Origin: a virus
Direction: 5' to 3' (one strand)
DNA length: 64,000 nucleotides
Virus record (IMG/VR): IMGVR_UViG_3300030002_000003
Span: 29,236 to 93,235 of that record
Every line of letters begins with the position of its first letter. The stretch's first letter is position 1. Position numbers and translations under genes: made by a program. The notes beneath the pieces are model-generated. The model had not been told where the DNA came from, did no database searches, and saw nothing but the letters and a program-made list of their open reading frames with translations. Shown piece after piece: positions 22,901 to 29,983 of the stretch.

Positions 22901-23264
22901 TTCTCCTGCTGACTTAAGCAGTATTTTACAAAGTCCTACAGCAGCTCAGAATCAATTAAATGAGATGTCCGATATATACGGCATGTTAATAGATGGAGAC
23001 TATATGAAACCGGTTAGAAGTGGTAAATATAAGGATATGCCTAAAATTGAAAAGTCAATAATAAAGCTTATTCCAGGGTATAAAGGATACTACGAGAATA
23101 TAGAAAAAGCTGACTATAAAACTAAGCGTGACTATATGTTAAAAGCAGAAGGTCCAGCATATGGTATAGTTAACAGAATAAATAAAATGACCCCATTGTT
23201 CGGAGCAAAGCCAGAGATTCCAGTTCAAACTCAGTCGTCGGTAAGTTCAAACTCCTCATACTAG
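16929..23264 (+). CDS. giant polyvalent virion protein with ART-like, HEXXGH and GNAT-like segments
   Basis: 2,111 residues, follows the polymerase gene by 5 bases. Visible segments: an ADP-ribosyltransferase-like module of the phage polyvalent type at about 94-185, with YHGTN (97-101), GKGLNFS and the closing EIVLYNPDQIHILG; HEIFGH at 414-419, an HEXXGH arrangement as in dipeptidyl peptidase III-like zinc sites, preceded by an Ala/Val helix; a GNAT acetyltransferase-like stretch near 570-650 with EYVGKGYG (598-605) followed by a helix and a second conserved part; then long coiled or helical regions and a C-terminal part with MMHRGWLVNAFQERL and one hydrophobic segment (IASMFIFAMATVILG). Such large polyvalent proteins are ejected with phage DNA and modify host targets or assist transcription. 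Activity of each module is inferred from motifs only; catalytic residues of the ART module are partly non-canonical. Confidence 0.85.
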   Translation: MKHCINLKSPDFQALAKGSNMHPAVLAAKMGIWQDENNTSEWPTLDQLTSESSELVKDGVDFVFSQNPELLNIGSKQLYSQYVNNIFPESEVKYIAYHGTNSEFDKFSLEFEGSNEKGGRGKGLNFSKDLSDSDMYGDIKMPVVLNAVNRVQKDSEAKDIDLSYIDDVDEIVLYNPDQIHILGSKSDIDGFRNFIEENKQETDTIKFQRSNVEVLPLAGNEALYKDKNLVNDKGEIKFFDNYAAGKKAEASFNRSTDYQFILKPSQSRTKEGWRLFIVKPIVERDGQARIQFQSPNDAAESLNNAASAFAKSNTDAIINENAPRSFTTASKSLFNAIDRLRIKASKISGYQSKAIVYSIAKNISDRTGIEFSVISQEEAAAMHANWGGSPGMYDSANKKAYLVEGLFDASTAVHEIFGHPFLDSLKETDEGRQILSDLLSEAKLNSLVIESATSRYGEDVSDDEITLAALDLFIQEKVASNSGLYNAIKAYFKAFTDLIKGVIGKSSNDIVSIKPGTSIEAIGNWAWNGEGRLKLMDSYPDGIVPGIEAAIFPFNADNHDATDYGIGLNNELIGHILVSDDGRISSTIGQAGVELDKEYVGKGYGLSSYLAVAKELASSGKTLKSEGLGKSNINEAARRVWASLIKKGYAVDRGDYFEIVNLESEFRSMLNVADSIANTNTETEFNLMLDNGDVEGFVNSIALNEHNSELVKAWIFENDPATLWDLAHGMKSDLVGFNEHISKSSDILFQRPTVEARIEHAKDLAKQRESIMTGLQSRLSSLKRDKTATITEIEALDDLLLDINKLSNSSAVVRFLEYANNEGFDVNRRLDAMMGQSNKAEEIDAANVVSIGENFLSMFRTNLKKINELLVDEANFITNSMTPREIDDLNRLVNGTNNDFDKMAAKYDTIVKYVYRQELAKIANQVGDSSMQSVIDNAYESDQDVSVMSLFIGSPAKSRLVQIRALDRKILDAKNAANLELSRSGYVAKLVALNNKINKLSPVKSFTQFYEKNKDGKFTGYITHFLKYGEFNANYEAKIEELAKKYNLPGKMDRPTNDAEYIAYNKELNKFLNEHVARKFVPEYYDARAKLSIDTNESLDQVNNAISRISRDYLDADGHLDTSRMSKSEKYALWDARKTKEYLSSDRYANGDIKLESDLKIANEIKAFNESISGNLKYKANVEAFENAKKNVKLNLSPEKYLQWIEDNTKVEYDEKFYEQLAKIEKADQAPEWQDLYDKKQAILKRFKNKDTMGINVDMMEETRQGGRSVRSIIDEINETLSNNKNENVATDGVKFSSLARMITTREYKQKLADMSSISPTDTAGWAAMEQWYKDNHTQDRMGHEVPKSYWMMIEPKDTTLIKKGVPNSTWTVLDDESKFVNKEYDDDLAKNGMQPSKKLYDNSKVYNKLVSDPTRKEFHDTLVSMMTEANSFYSYINRPNNLKMPQIAEHSLLSAFRRTDSGKSLLERIKSIGQPRVDDIQFGEKPKEYRPDGSPIKYIPTSYRSTLGNTNSISKDMIHMYAIYYQEAANFKHLSEALPAIKILQAGMDNTVISNKESLANADKLERDNAGARWRSLSDDVRSAIGLKKSTDRVMKKAGETHLSSRAKGIIEREVYGVESTKMMVGIPLTGIKFDIGKLVKGVFLPWFRAVNLGFNTMAIAANYTQSEHALMVESTIGSLINKTNLLRANWEIGKRMPYLLATLTSDRHTDKTSTLMRFFQTSNSEVESVKDINGVKALSFIKEHWLYGPYSAGDFMVKSKMLTAMLMGYKYHNGEFVSLESFINKNYPGKINRKEAIQLHDALKVNLYDVLSSTDKGELVIKDEYKDAFNYKLISSITLQSMDMGNRLDGMLAPSDKNAINVNAFASALMMHRGWLVNAFQERLGGQMYSYRKERMEVGQYRTGFTDSAKILFGYLSGRFQKTNQMMNEMGQAEYANAVRTTGEIASMFIFAMATVILGNMHDEEPDDMALELAYTFMMRALYEQNAMYSPADLSSILQSPTAAQNQLNEMSDIYGMLIDGDYMKPVRSGKYKDMPKIEKSIIKLIPGYKGYYENIEKADYKTKRDYMLKAEGPAYGIVNRINKMTPLFGAKPEIPVQTQSSVSSNSSY

Positions 23265-23323
23265 AAACCGTCGCTATATGTGAAAGTAAACTAGTCAAGC
23301 AAAGAAAAAAATCATAGAAAGCG

Positions 23324-23360
23324 TACCCTATTCAGCATCTGTCTGAGTAGGGTATTTTTC
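23324..23360 (+). terminator. intrinsic terminator at the convergent junction
   Basis: TACCCTA (23324-23330) pairs with TAGGGTA (23348-23354), extended by TTCAG/CTGAG, followed by TTTTTC. It closes the plus-strand late block. The stem overlaps the last codons of the convergent minus-strand gene, so the same bases encode its C-terminus. Confidence 0.85.
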
Positions 23361-23921
23361 TAGGTACTCTTTTGCTATTGTTACTCCGTGTGACTCTATA
23401 TAGTCCTTTTCGTCGATAATGTCATTTGATATATCTAGTATTCTGTTATCGTTTGAATGTATATTCATTGATAAGTATCCATTTGACTGTGCTGACCAAA
23501 AACTTGTCATTTTTGACTTTAGCTTTCCATCAATCTTATTACATCTTCCTTGTTTTATCAATTCGAATGATTTTCTGTATTCTATAGGTACTTTTAATGC
23601 ATATATTGTATAGAACTTATTTTTAATTCTATAATTATACATAGAGGTAAAATTATCATTTTTTTCTATAAATGATAAATCAAACTCTTTTCTAATTCCT
23701 GAATCAAATACTAAAAATATATGCTCATCTAGCCATGGTTTATTTATATCACTTGAGAATCCATTTATAAATGAAGTCTCTTGTTTTGTAAAATTTCCTG
23801 GTCCTAGATATGATTGCCATTTCTCACTTTCTTTTGAAACTAGCGGCAGTAAAAATAGTAAAGAGTTATTTATTCTTTCACGTGTTATCATAAAGTAATA
23901 GCTCTGCGCCATCACCTTCAT
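23328..23921 (-). CDS. hypothetical protein, last gene of the minus-strand block
   Basis: 197 residues, soluble, rich in Lys, Ser, Asn and aromatic residues; no signal peptide or motif recognised. Its start overlaps the 3' end of the upstream nuclease gene by 44 bases, which argues for co-translation, and its stop lies inside the late-block terminator stem. Function unknown; co-location suggests a role with the PD-(D/E)XK nuclease. Confidence 0.75.
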   Translation of the reverse strand: MKVMAQSYYFMITRERINNSLLFLLPLVSKESEKWQSYLGPGNFTKQETSFINGFSSDINKPWLDEHIFLVFDSGIRKEFDLSFIEKNDNFTSMYNYRIKNKFYTIYALKVPIEYRKSFELIKQGRCNKIDGKLKSKMTSFWSAQSNGYLSMNIHSNDNRILDISNDIIDEKDYIESHGVTIAKEYLEKYPTQTDAE

Positions 23922-24879
23922 AATACTCTTTACTGTAATCCCATAAATTATTGCTAAAATGCCAATCCATTTGTGTTATTATTTGAGTTAGTTTGTCTAT
24001 GTTTGTTATAATTGTGTCGTCATCTATTTCAAATACCTTGCATGTTGCTCCATCATTTTGTATTGCTACAATATATGTTGAGTGTTTATATTCCTCGATA
24101 TCTAATTTAAGTTCATTTTTAAAATACCAATATATTGCCATCCAGTAATAGGCCATTTGAGTACCATAACTATACTCTTTAAAAGAGTCTTTGAATTTAC
24201 TAACACTTACTGTAGTTTTTAAATCTATTAGTGTTACCTTCTTTGAGTCATGATCAATTATCAATCTATCTATTAATGATTTGCATGGTATTATAGAACC
24301 CTTTCTGACTTCTATTTCCCAATTTATATGAAATTCGTTATGAGTTATTACTCCTGGCGAATTGTCATTTTTGAAAAGTAATTCATTTGCTTTCTTGTGC
24401 AATTGAAGTTTCTCTTTTGTTAGTTTTAAGGCCGATAATTTAGCCCATGATATTGTCTCTTCCTCTGCGTTGCTTGACTTTAGCCATTTAATATAAGGCT
24501 TAAGTTTTAAGGCCATTTCTAGCGCTTTTGCGGCAGTTTCATCTTCGTTCTTACTAGTTGTTACATAATTAGCTTTAAGTGCCTCTGTGGCCTTTAAAAT
24601 GACCGTAGTGGCCTTGCTATTGACATAATCTTCACAGAACTTCTTCTGTTGTGCAGAAGTTGGTATTGAGAAGTCTAGTATTTTGTATTTCTTCTTAAAT
24701 TCAGCATGTTGTAATAGATACATATGAACCATTGTTCCATTCTTCATGGCTACTGATGGCTTGTCTGGTATCTTTCCGTCCATAATATCTTTTGCAAATC
24801 TTGGCGATTCTTCAAACGCTTTGATTAAACTATGATTTACTCTGGATCTGTCTGAATAATACTCTATGTCGATTTTCAT
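23878..24879 (-). CDS. PD-(D/E)XK exonuclease, RecE/YqaJ-like
   Basis: 333 residues. The fold signature is complete: NHSLIKAFEESP near the N-terminus, GTMVHMYLLQ (49-57), Glu188/Glu190, Asp204, IDLKT with Asp219 and Lys221, and the QMAYYWMAIYW helix with Gln241. This is the order seen in PDDEXK_1/exodeoxyribonuclease VIII-type enzymes, which degrade duplex DNA to give 3' single strands for annealing. A nuclease of this superfamily is common in crAss-like replication modules. It is preceded upstream by a strong terminator (24895-24947), so it probably has its own promoter between that terminator and its start, only 20-30 bases wide, or is reached by readthrough. Confidence 0.88.
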   Translation of the reverse strand: MKIDIEYYSDRSRVNHSLIKAFEESPRFAKDIMDGKIPDKPSVAMKNGTMVHMYLLQHAEFKKKYKILDFSIPTSAQQKKFCEDYVNSKATTVILKATEALKANYVTTSKNEDETAAKALEMALKLKPYIKWLKSSNAEEETISWAKLSALKLTKEKLQLHKKANELLFKNDNSPGVITHNEFHINWEIEVRKGSIIPCKSLIDRLIIDHDSKKVTLIDLKTTVSVSKFKDSFKEYSYGTQMAYYWMAIYWYFKNELKLDIEEYKHSTYIVAIQNDGATCKVFEIDDDTIITNIDKLTQIITQMDWHFSNNLWDYSKEYYEGDGAELLLYDNT

Positions 24880-24894
24880 CTATTTTGCATTAAA

Positions 24895-24947
24895 TATGAA
24901 AAAAAATAGCCAATTCATTGCCTCACGGTTTTGAATTGGCTATTTTT
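24895..24947 (-). terminator. strong intrinsic terminator, minus strand
   Basis: A perfect stem AAAAATAGCCAATTCA/TGAATTGGCTATTTTT (24902-24917 with 24932-24947) around a 14-base loop. Read on the minus strand it ends in a run of eight T, the classic form; on the plus strand it is also followed by T-rich sequence, so it may be bidirectional. It lies 3' of the non-coding stretch 24950-25190 and before the nuclease gene. Confidence 0.85.
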
Positions 24948-25190
24948 ATTTTGAATAAATTATTAACTAATGGTGCTTTTACTCTCATACCTTGTTGCTT
25001 TCGATCCAACATGGATTTTCTAGCTCAATATTACCCTCGAACCTCTATATAGCTTCTTTGCTCAGCTTGTTTCCTTACTCACTTTCGAGATTAATTTAAT
25101 CTCTATTGTTTTCTCTACTTTGCGGTAGCACTCTCCCTAATAATTTACTCGAGCTACCCTTAAATCATTCCTCGCTCAAGAAATAATATT
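24948..25190 (-). ncRNA. candidate structured small RNA ending at an intrinsic terminator
   Basis: About 240 bases without a gene between the peptidase stop and the terminator at 24895-24947. It contains GGTAGC/GCTACC (25134-25139 with 25153-25158) and GAGATTAA/TTAATCTC (25087-25094 with 25096-25103). A hairpin-rich transcript directly followed by a stem plus T-run is the architecture of a phage sRNA or of a structured 3' UTR. I do not recognise the family. Confidence 0.4.
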
Positions 25191-25191
25191 T

Positions 25192-26400
25192 TTATTTTTT
25201 AAAGTACGATCCTAATTCATCGCTCCATTCAGAATCTATTTCGTATATCCATACGTCATTTATCCTGTCATAAGCGAAAACTATTCCTGCATCTTCTATT
25301 AAACAGTTTTTGTATACCCCTGCGTCTTCTATGTATGCGTTATGTTGTTTTGCTGAGCAATAGAACATTCCATCATACGTTGCAAAAATCAGTGTATCTT
25401 TTTCTCCACATATTGGACACTCTTCATCATCAAGAAATACTACATCTCCTCCAATTGGTTTAAACATTCTTGAATTTCCTATTTCTATTAATTTCGTTAA
25501 GTTTGTTTCTGCCATCTCAACTATTAGATTTGCTGCATCCATTGAGAAGAAGTTTCTTGTAATTGAATTAGTAAATGCTTTTTTAGCTTTCTTGGCTGTC
25601 GACCTTACTGTGTATGTAGGAACGACATGTTCATGTGCAAACTTAGTATTTCCATGAGTCGTAAACATTTCTGACACGAATCTATAACATTTATCTAAGT
25701 CTTCCATGTCAATGGTTTCTGTGGAAGTATGAGGATTCCAATATCCTGCCGACATATTACATGCCGAAACCGGAAGGCCTCTTCTTTTTAACGTACCAAC
25801 ATCAGTAGACGTTCCTATCGCTTTTGAATATCCATATTTCAATCCTATTTCTAGCATTGTGTCTGTAAATTCTTGGCTTGCTACTGATATTCCATTTGTA
25901 TGTGTGATAAAATCAGAGTTTCCCTTTCTGTCGCATTGCACGACAAAATTACAATCATTGAAAAATGAAATATTTGAGGCATTTGATCCCTTACATCCAC
26001 TTTCCTCAAATCTGAAAAATACTGATTTTACGTTATCAAAATCCTGTAATGCTTTTATACATGTATAGATTCCTGATCGATCGTCCCCACCAATACCCGT
26101 TTGAACTACTTTAGCTCCCACATATTCATTTGAAGCCATTGCAAACAATGTATTTCCATGAACATATACCTTTCTATTCTTTTTAATCGAATGAACTGTA
26201 TCTGTGTGAGCTACTATGCATTTGAAGCCATTTTCTCCTTTTCCTTTTGTTGCGTATATGTTTCCATATGCATCTTTCTGGATTAGGATATTTTTATCTA
26301 TAGAAGTTATTATGTTAATAATAAATTCATTGATTTCTTCGTCTGCATCGAAAGATGATTGCACTGAGACTAATTTTACTAATAATTTTGAATCTATCAT
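25192..26400 (-). CDS. M20/M42-like di-zinc peptidase with C-terminal zinc ribbon
   Basis: 402 residues. The five metal-ligand motifs of the M20/M28/M42 co-catalytic fold are present in order: AHTDTVH (His65, Asp67), GIGGDDRSG (Asp106), FRFEESG (general base Glu132 and ligand Glu133), QCDRKG (Asp157) and WNPHTSTE (His224). Family members remove N-terminal or C-terminal residues from peptides, or deacylate small molecules. A C-terminal extension holds CPIC (328-331) and Cys348/His353, a likely zinc ribbon that could bind nucleic acid or a partner; I know of no standard peptidase with this tail. The start codon overlaps the stop region of the 869-residue upstream gene by 4 bases. No signal peptide, so it acts in the host cytoplasm. 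Substrate unknown. Confidence 0.85.
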   Translation of the reverse strand: MIDSKLLVKLVSVQSSFDADEEINEFIINIITSIDKNILIQKDAYGNIYATKGKGENGFKCIVAHTDTVHSIKKNRKVYVHGNTLFAMASNEYVGAKVVQTGIGGDDRSGIYTCIKALQDFDNVKSVFFRFEESGCKGSNASNISFFNDCNFVVQCDRKGNSDFITHTNGISVASQEFTDTMLEIGLKYGYSKAIGTSTDVGTLKRRGLPVSACNMSAGYWNPHTSTETIDMEDLDKCYRFVSEMFTTHGNTKFAHEHVVPTYTVRSTAKKAKKAFTNSITRNFFSMDAANLIVEMAETNLTKLIEIGNSRMFKPIGGDVVFLDDEECPICGEKDTLIFATYDGMFYCSAKQHNAYIEDAGVYKNCLIEDAGIVFAYDRINDVWIYEIDSEWSDELGSYFKK

Positions 26401-29006
26401 GCTATCATTTTTAATAATCTTTCGTATTCTTGTTCGGCCTTTGTGTTTGAAATGTCAATACAGTTAACTGGAATATTTAATGGCCAAGCTTTCAATTCTC
26501 CATAATTGGCGAATCTTTGGGTTGACATAAATTTCATTCTTTTTATTTCTCCATCAACTTCTACTGCTTTTATTTTTCCGTATCCAAATTCTCCACTCCA
26601 ATTTCTTGACGCGTCTGAAATTGATAAAGATTGATCTAAATTAATTGGATTGTCTTTTAAGCTTTCTGAGCTTTTCATCAATTTTGTTAATTCTTTTACA
26701 AATTCCTTCTTCTCTTCTAATATTTTATAATTAGAACTGTCGCATTTTAGGATTGCCACATGTTTTAAACACTCTTTTGTTATTTCCAATTGAGAGTCTG
26801 TTGGATTTGCTGGTATCGCCAATGTTATTGGTTCTACATTGATCATTTTTATTGTTTTTGGATCGAAATATAAATTTTCTGTATCTTTTAGTGAATAATA
26901 ATTACCAAATTCTACAAAATCGTTTTCCTCTCTTGCATTTTTAAATAAGAACGAGTTTCCTTGTTCTATCTTTTTTTCTTTTTGCAATGGAACTGCTTTT
27001 ATATCTACTTTTAATCCTTCGTAGTATTTCGATTGCCTTTTTGTTGTTGCATCTATAATTATTGTGCATGCTCCCGCTCCCTGGAAATGACTATTTTTTC
27101 GTTCTATCTTAGTAGTGGCCTCTGGTTTAAAATGTCTTATATTTGAACACGTTAATATATTTGCTATATAAGTTTTTTGTGCCTGATTATCTCCTAATGT
27201 ATAAACATTCCCTTGGTTTTCTGCTAGAATTTCTCCATCTGAAGCTATTGTTATATGATTTGCACATATATAATTTTCCCCAAACTTAAAAGCGCTATCT
27301 TTTATTATTTTTCTGCATACTTGGCATATCTCTTCATCTCCTTTTGTTAGGTCTTTTTTAATTACGAGTGGTATTCTATTGAAGCTTTTTGATGTATAAT
27401 AAAGAACATCTTTCTTCATTATAGTTTCCATTGTTTTTGAATCCTCTGGGCGACCAATAAATAATTTGTTGTTTTTTACATATAAGCTTGTGCTCATTGT
27501 ATCAAAATATGGCGGATTTTGGTTTGTAGATTTTACTCCATTGAATTCAATTAGAAAATTAGATAATAACTTCCCTGATTTCATTATAGATTTAGATACT
27601 CCTGACGAGTTTATAAAGAAGAAATTTTCGTTCTCGTTTACAAACGTAATCATTTTCTCTGCTGATGCATCACAATTCGTGAACATTCTATCTACGTAGT
27701 GTTTTTCGGTTGATTTTTCATACCATACTACAGCTCTTCCCATTAGATATTTACCATCTCCTGTTGTTAGTGCTAGCATTTTTATGAAGTGATCGTTTTC
27801 TGCATAGAACTTAATTCTGTTCTTTACAGAAGCCCCTCTCATACATGAGTTGAATAATGTTCCTTCTTTCTCTCCTGATTTCGCGTACTGTAGTTCTGGA
27901 TTATCTAACGCAGCCGTTCCTTTGTAGGAAGATACATTATATAATGCCACGATCTCATCACCTGATACCAGTTTAACTGAAGCTTTTGATTTTGAATTTA
28001 CTCTGTCTTCCTCTATTCTTATCAACGCTGATAAGTCTTCGAAGAATTTATTTGTTTCCGAAAAGTCTTTAACCACTTTCTCAATTTCTGAATCAGATAA
28101 TTGTGCAATTTCTGACTTTATTCGCGTATTTCTTATTGAAACGAATCCACTTACTGGATTAACTGATTCTATTTTTTCAATCTTTGTGTTTAACTCTACT
28201 GAAATTCTATCTCTATCAACCATATCAAATGTTTTAGATATAGATTGGTTTAACGATACTTCGTATAAATCAAAAGCTGACGATATTATGATTGCTTCGT
28301 TTAAGATTGATTTTTCAGTTTTTGGAGTGTAAAATGGATGTGCCGTTCTTAGGACATTTTCCATGTTCTTCGCACTTTGCCAAAATTTATATCCTTTTCC
28401 GCTTGTGTCTTTTGTGAACAATTTTTGTAATGCCTCTCCCATATAATAGAAGGAGTATAGGAACGTATCTCTGTCGAAATCTTTTTGTTCATCTACAGAT
28501 TCTAATGCACTCATTATCGTTCCTGATCTGTCAACGCATCCAGCAATTACTGCTAGTTTTCGTTTTGCTATATTTTTCTCCATTTGAGATCTATTTAGCG
28601 CAGTAAAAACCAATTTTCCTGCATCTTCTGAGTATTCACTTTTGAAGAAATTGAAGTTTCCTTCTTTTACGTATTCCGCCTTTACTCTCGTATTGGCTAT
28701 GACGCGTTTCTTTAATTTGCAATTTTCTGCCTTTCCTACTAGGGCGCTGATTGATTTAGATTTTACGATTTCAATTGATTTGCTTTCGCTGTCTTTTGTT
28801 TTATAAAATCTATCCAAATCTTCATTTCCTATAGTTCCGACACTTATTAATTTCTCAATTAGGTCGAAATATCTCGCAAGTATTGGGCTAGCTGCTCTGG
28901 CTTTGTTGAATATATTCCATGTCCATACATCTTTTTCTTCAAAGATTCTGTAATTGAATTCATTCTGAGCTTTTTTGTCTATCTGTCTTTGATCTTCTGT
29001 GATCAT
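26397..29006 (-). CDS. large early protein of unknown function with central zinc ribbon
   Basis: 869 residues, soluble. A conserved-looking middle part has NSCMRGASVKNRIKFYAEND, MLALTTGDGKYLMGRAVVW and HYVDRMFTNCD around residues 385-455, a pattern I associate with a widespread but uncharacterised phage protein family; next comes CQVC…C…H (about 572-590), a possible zinc ribbon. The N-terminal half is helical and charged. It overlaps its neighbours on both sides by 4 bases, so the three genes (293-residue protein, this, peptidase) form one translational unit. No polymerase or helicase motifs are visible. Function unknown. Confidence 0.8.
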   Translation of the reverse strand: MITEDQRQIDKKAQNEFNYRIFEEKDVWTWNIFNKARAASPILARYFDLIEKLISVGTIGNEDLDRFYKTKDSESKSIEIVKSKSISALVGKAENCKLKKRVIANTRVKAEYVKEGNFNFFKSEYSEDAGKLVFTALNRSQMEKNIAKRKLAVIAGCVDRSGTIMSALESVDEQKDFDRDTFLYSFYYMGEALQKLFTKDTSGKGYKFWQSAKNMENVLRTAHPFYTPKTEKSILNEAIIISSAFDLYEVSLNQSISKTFDMVDRDRISVELNTKIEKIESVNPVSGFVSIRNTRIKSEIAQLSDSEIEKVVKDFSETNKFFEDLSALIRIEEDRVNSKSKASVKLVSGDEIVALYNVSSYKGTAALDNPELQYAKSGEKEGTLFNSCMRGASVKNRIKFYAENDHFIKMLALTTGDGKYLMGRAVVWYEKSTEKHYVDRMFTNCDASAEKMITFVNENENFFFINSSGVSKSIMKSGKLLSNFLIEFNGVKSTNQNPPYFDTMSTSLYVKNNKLFIGRPEDSKTMETIMKKDVLYYTSKSFNRIPLVIKKDLTKGDEEICQVCRKIIKDSAFKFGENYICANHITIASDGEILAENQGNVYTLGDNQAQKTYIANILTCSNIRHFKPEATTKIERKNSHFQGAGACTIIIDATTKRQSKYYEGLKVDIKAVPLQKEKKIEQGNSFLFKNAREENDFVEFGNYYSLKDTENLYFDPKTIKMINVEPITLAIPANPTDSQLEITKECLKHVAILKCDSSNYKILEEKKEFVKELTKLMKSSESLKDNPINLDQSLSISDASRNWSGEFGYGKIKAVEVDGEIKRMKFMSTQRFANYGELKAWPLNIPVNCIDISNTKAEQEYERLLKMIA

Positions 29007-29884
29007 AGGGGTGTGGTGTATTTGATAGTTCCGTCAATTTCTACTCCTCTAAAGGATACTTTACTTACTTTTTTGTCTTCTATAAGTTTCAGTAGTAGTT
29101 TGTTCGACGACTTCTTTTTGTTAGTATATGATAATTCTATCTTTGTTGCATTGTATTCAACATCGATGGTATTTAAAATCTGAGTTTTCGCATTATCAGG
29201 ATAAGCCATAGACTCTCTTGATGTATACTCTACTATTTCTTCTGTAAAGATTTCATATGGATCTACATAAAAACATTGACAAGTATTTAACTTGCTTGCT
29301 CCTTCTACATATCTTCCATCACTTGGATAGAACGCTGTCATTGCTCTATTTTTTGCTCCAGCTAATACGAAATCTATTATTTCCTTTTTGTTAGCATCTG
29401 TAGCTATCATTGTTTTCTGCATGCTTACTGGAACGTCTGGATTCGTTATTGCGATTCCTGCTAACATTCCCTTTGTCATTAAAAATCTGTGTTTAAACAT
29501 AGTATCCTTTGATATTAACATAAAAATGTCTTCTACGATTATTTCACAGTTTGGCATATTTACTGCTGATACTGTTGCCCGTGCTAATTTTGTTTCGAAA
29601 TCGAAATCCAGTTCATCATCTACTCCTATCAATACATCCTTATCTACTATCTTTCCAAATGCTATACATTTGCAATCTAGTAGTCTGTCAGTAAGTGGAG
29701 CGAATGTTTCTTGAAATTCTTCATTTCTATATGCTATTCCGTTTAAGTTACATACCTTTCCATTCATTAATATGCATGGAATTCCAGGCTTAACTTCAGA
29801 AATATGAAACTCCGTGTTCTTTGGAAGCATATCTATTGTGTTTATGCCAGTCTGTACCGGCGGATTCATTTTTTTGAAATTCAT
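29003..29884 (-). CDS. early hypothetical protein, possible degenerate nucleotidyltransferase/ligase-like fold
   Basis: 293 residues. The run EVKPGIPCILMNGKVCNL, then FAPL, then KCIAFGKIVDKD resembles the order of ligase motifs I, Ia and III, and GMLAGIAITNP could stand for motif IV, but the lysine-nucleotide motif KxDG is not intact, so activity as a ligase is doubtful. A second in-frame Met at residue 6 is an alternative start. It is the first gene of the three-gene unit ending with the zinc peptidase and overlaps the next gene by 4 bases. Ligase relationship is a weak inference; otherwise unknown. Confidence 0.7.
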   Translation of the reverse strand: MNFKKMNPPVQTGINTIDMLPKNTEFHISEVKPGIPCILMNGKVCNLNGIAYRNEEFQETFAPLTDRLLDCKCIAFGKIVDKDVLIGVDDELDFDFETKLARATVSAVNMPNCEIIVEDIFMLISKDTMFKHRFLMTKGMLAGIAITNPDVPVSMQKTMIATDANKKEIIDFVLAGAKNRAMTAFYPSDGRYVEGASKLNTCQCFYVDPYEIFTEEIVEYTSRESMAYPDNAKTQILNTIDVEYNATKIELSYTNKKKSSNKLLLKLIEDKKVSKVSFRGVEIDGTIKYTTPL

Positions 29885-29904
29885 GTTTTCTTGTTTTTAA
29901 TTGT

Positions 29905-29974
29905 CGGCTAAGCGAGATTTGAACTCGCATACTATCTATTTCTAGATCTCCATGTACCAATGTGGGCATTAGCC
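29905..29974 (-). tRNA. tRNA-like gene, anticodon not resolved
   Basis: On the minus strand GGCTAA pairs with TTAGCC (6 bp acceptor) and the T arm is canonical: GCGAG TTCAAAT CTCGC. The D region has TTGGTA but only a 3-bp stem (CCA/TGG). The anticodon arm ATCT/AGAT closes a 6-base loop AGAAAT without the usual T33, so no anticodon can be read with confidence. It fills the gap between the primase stop and the 293-residue gene start. Could be a degenerate tRNA or a tRNA-like processing signal. Confidence 0.45.
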
Positions 29975-29983
29975 TTCCGTTAT

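Noticed and set aside
29003-29884. Annotation as ATP-dependent DNA ligase
   Set aside because: The KxDG lysine motif is not intact and the remaining motif resemblance is weak.
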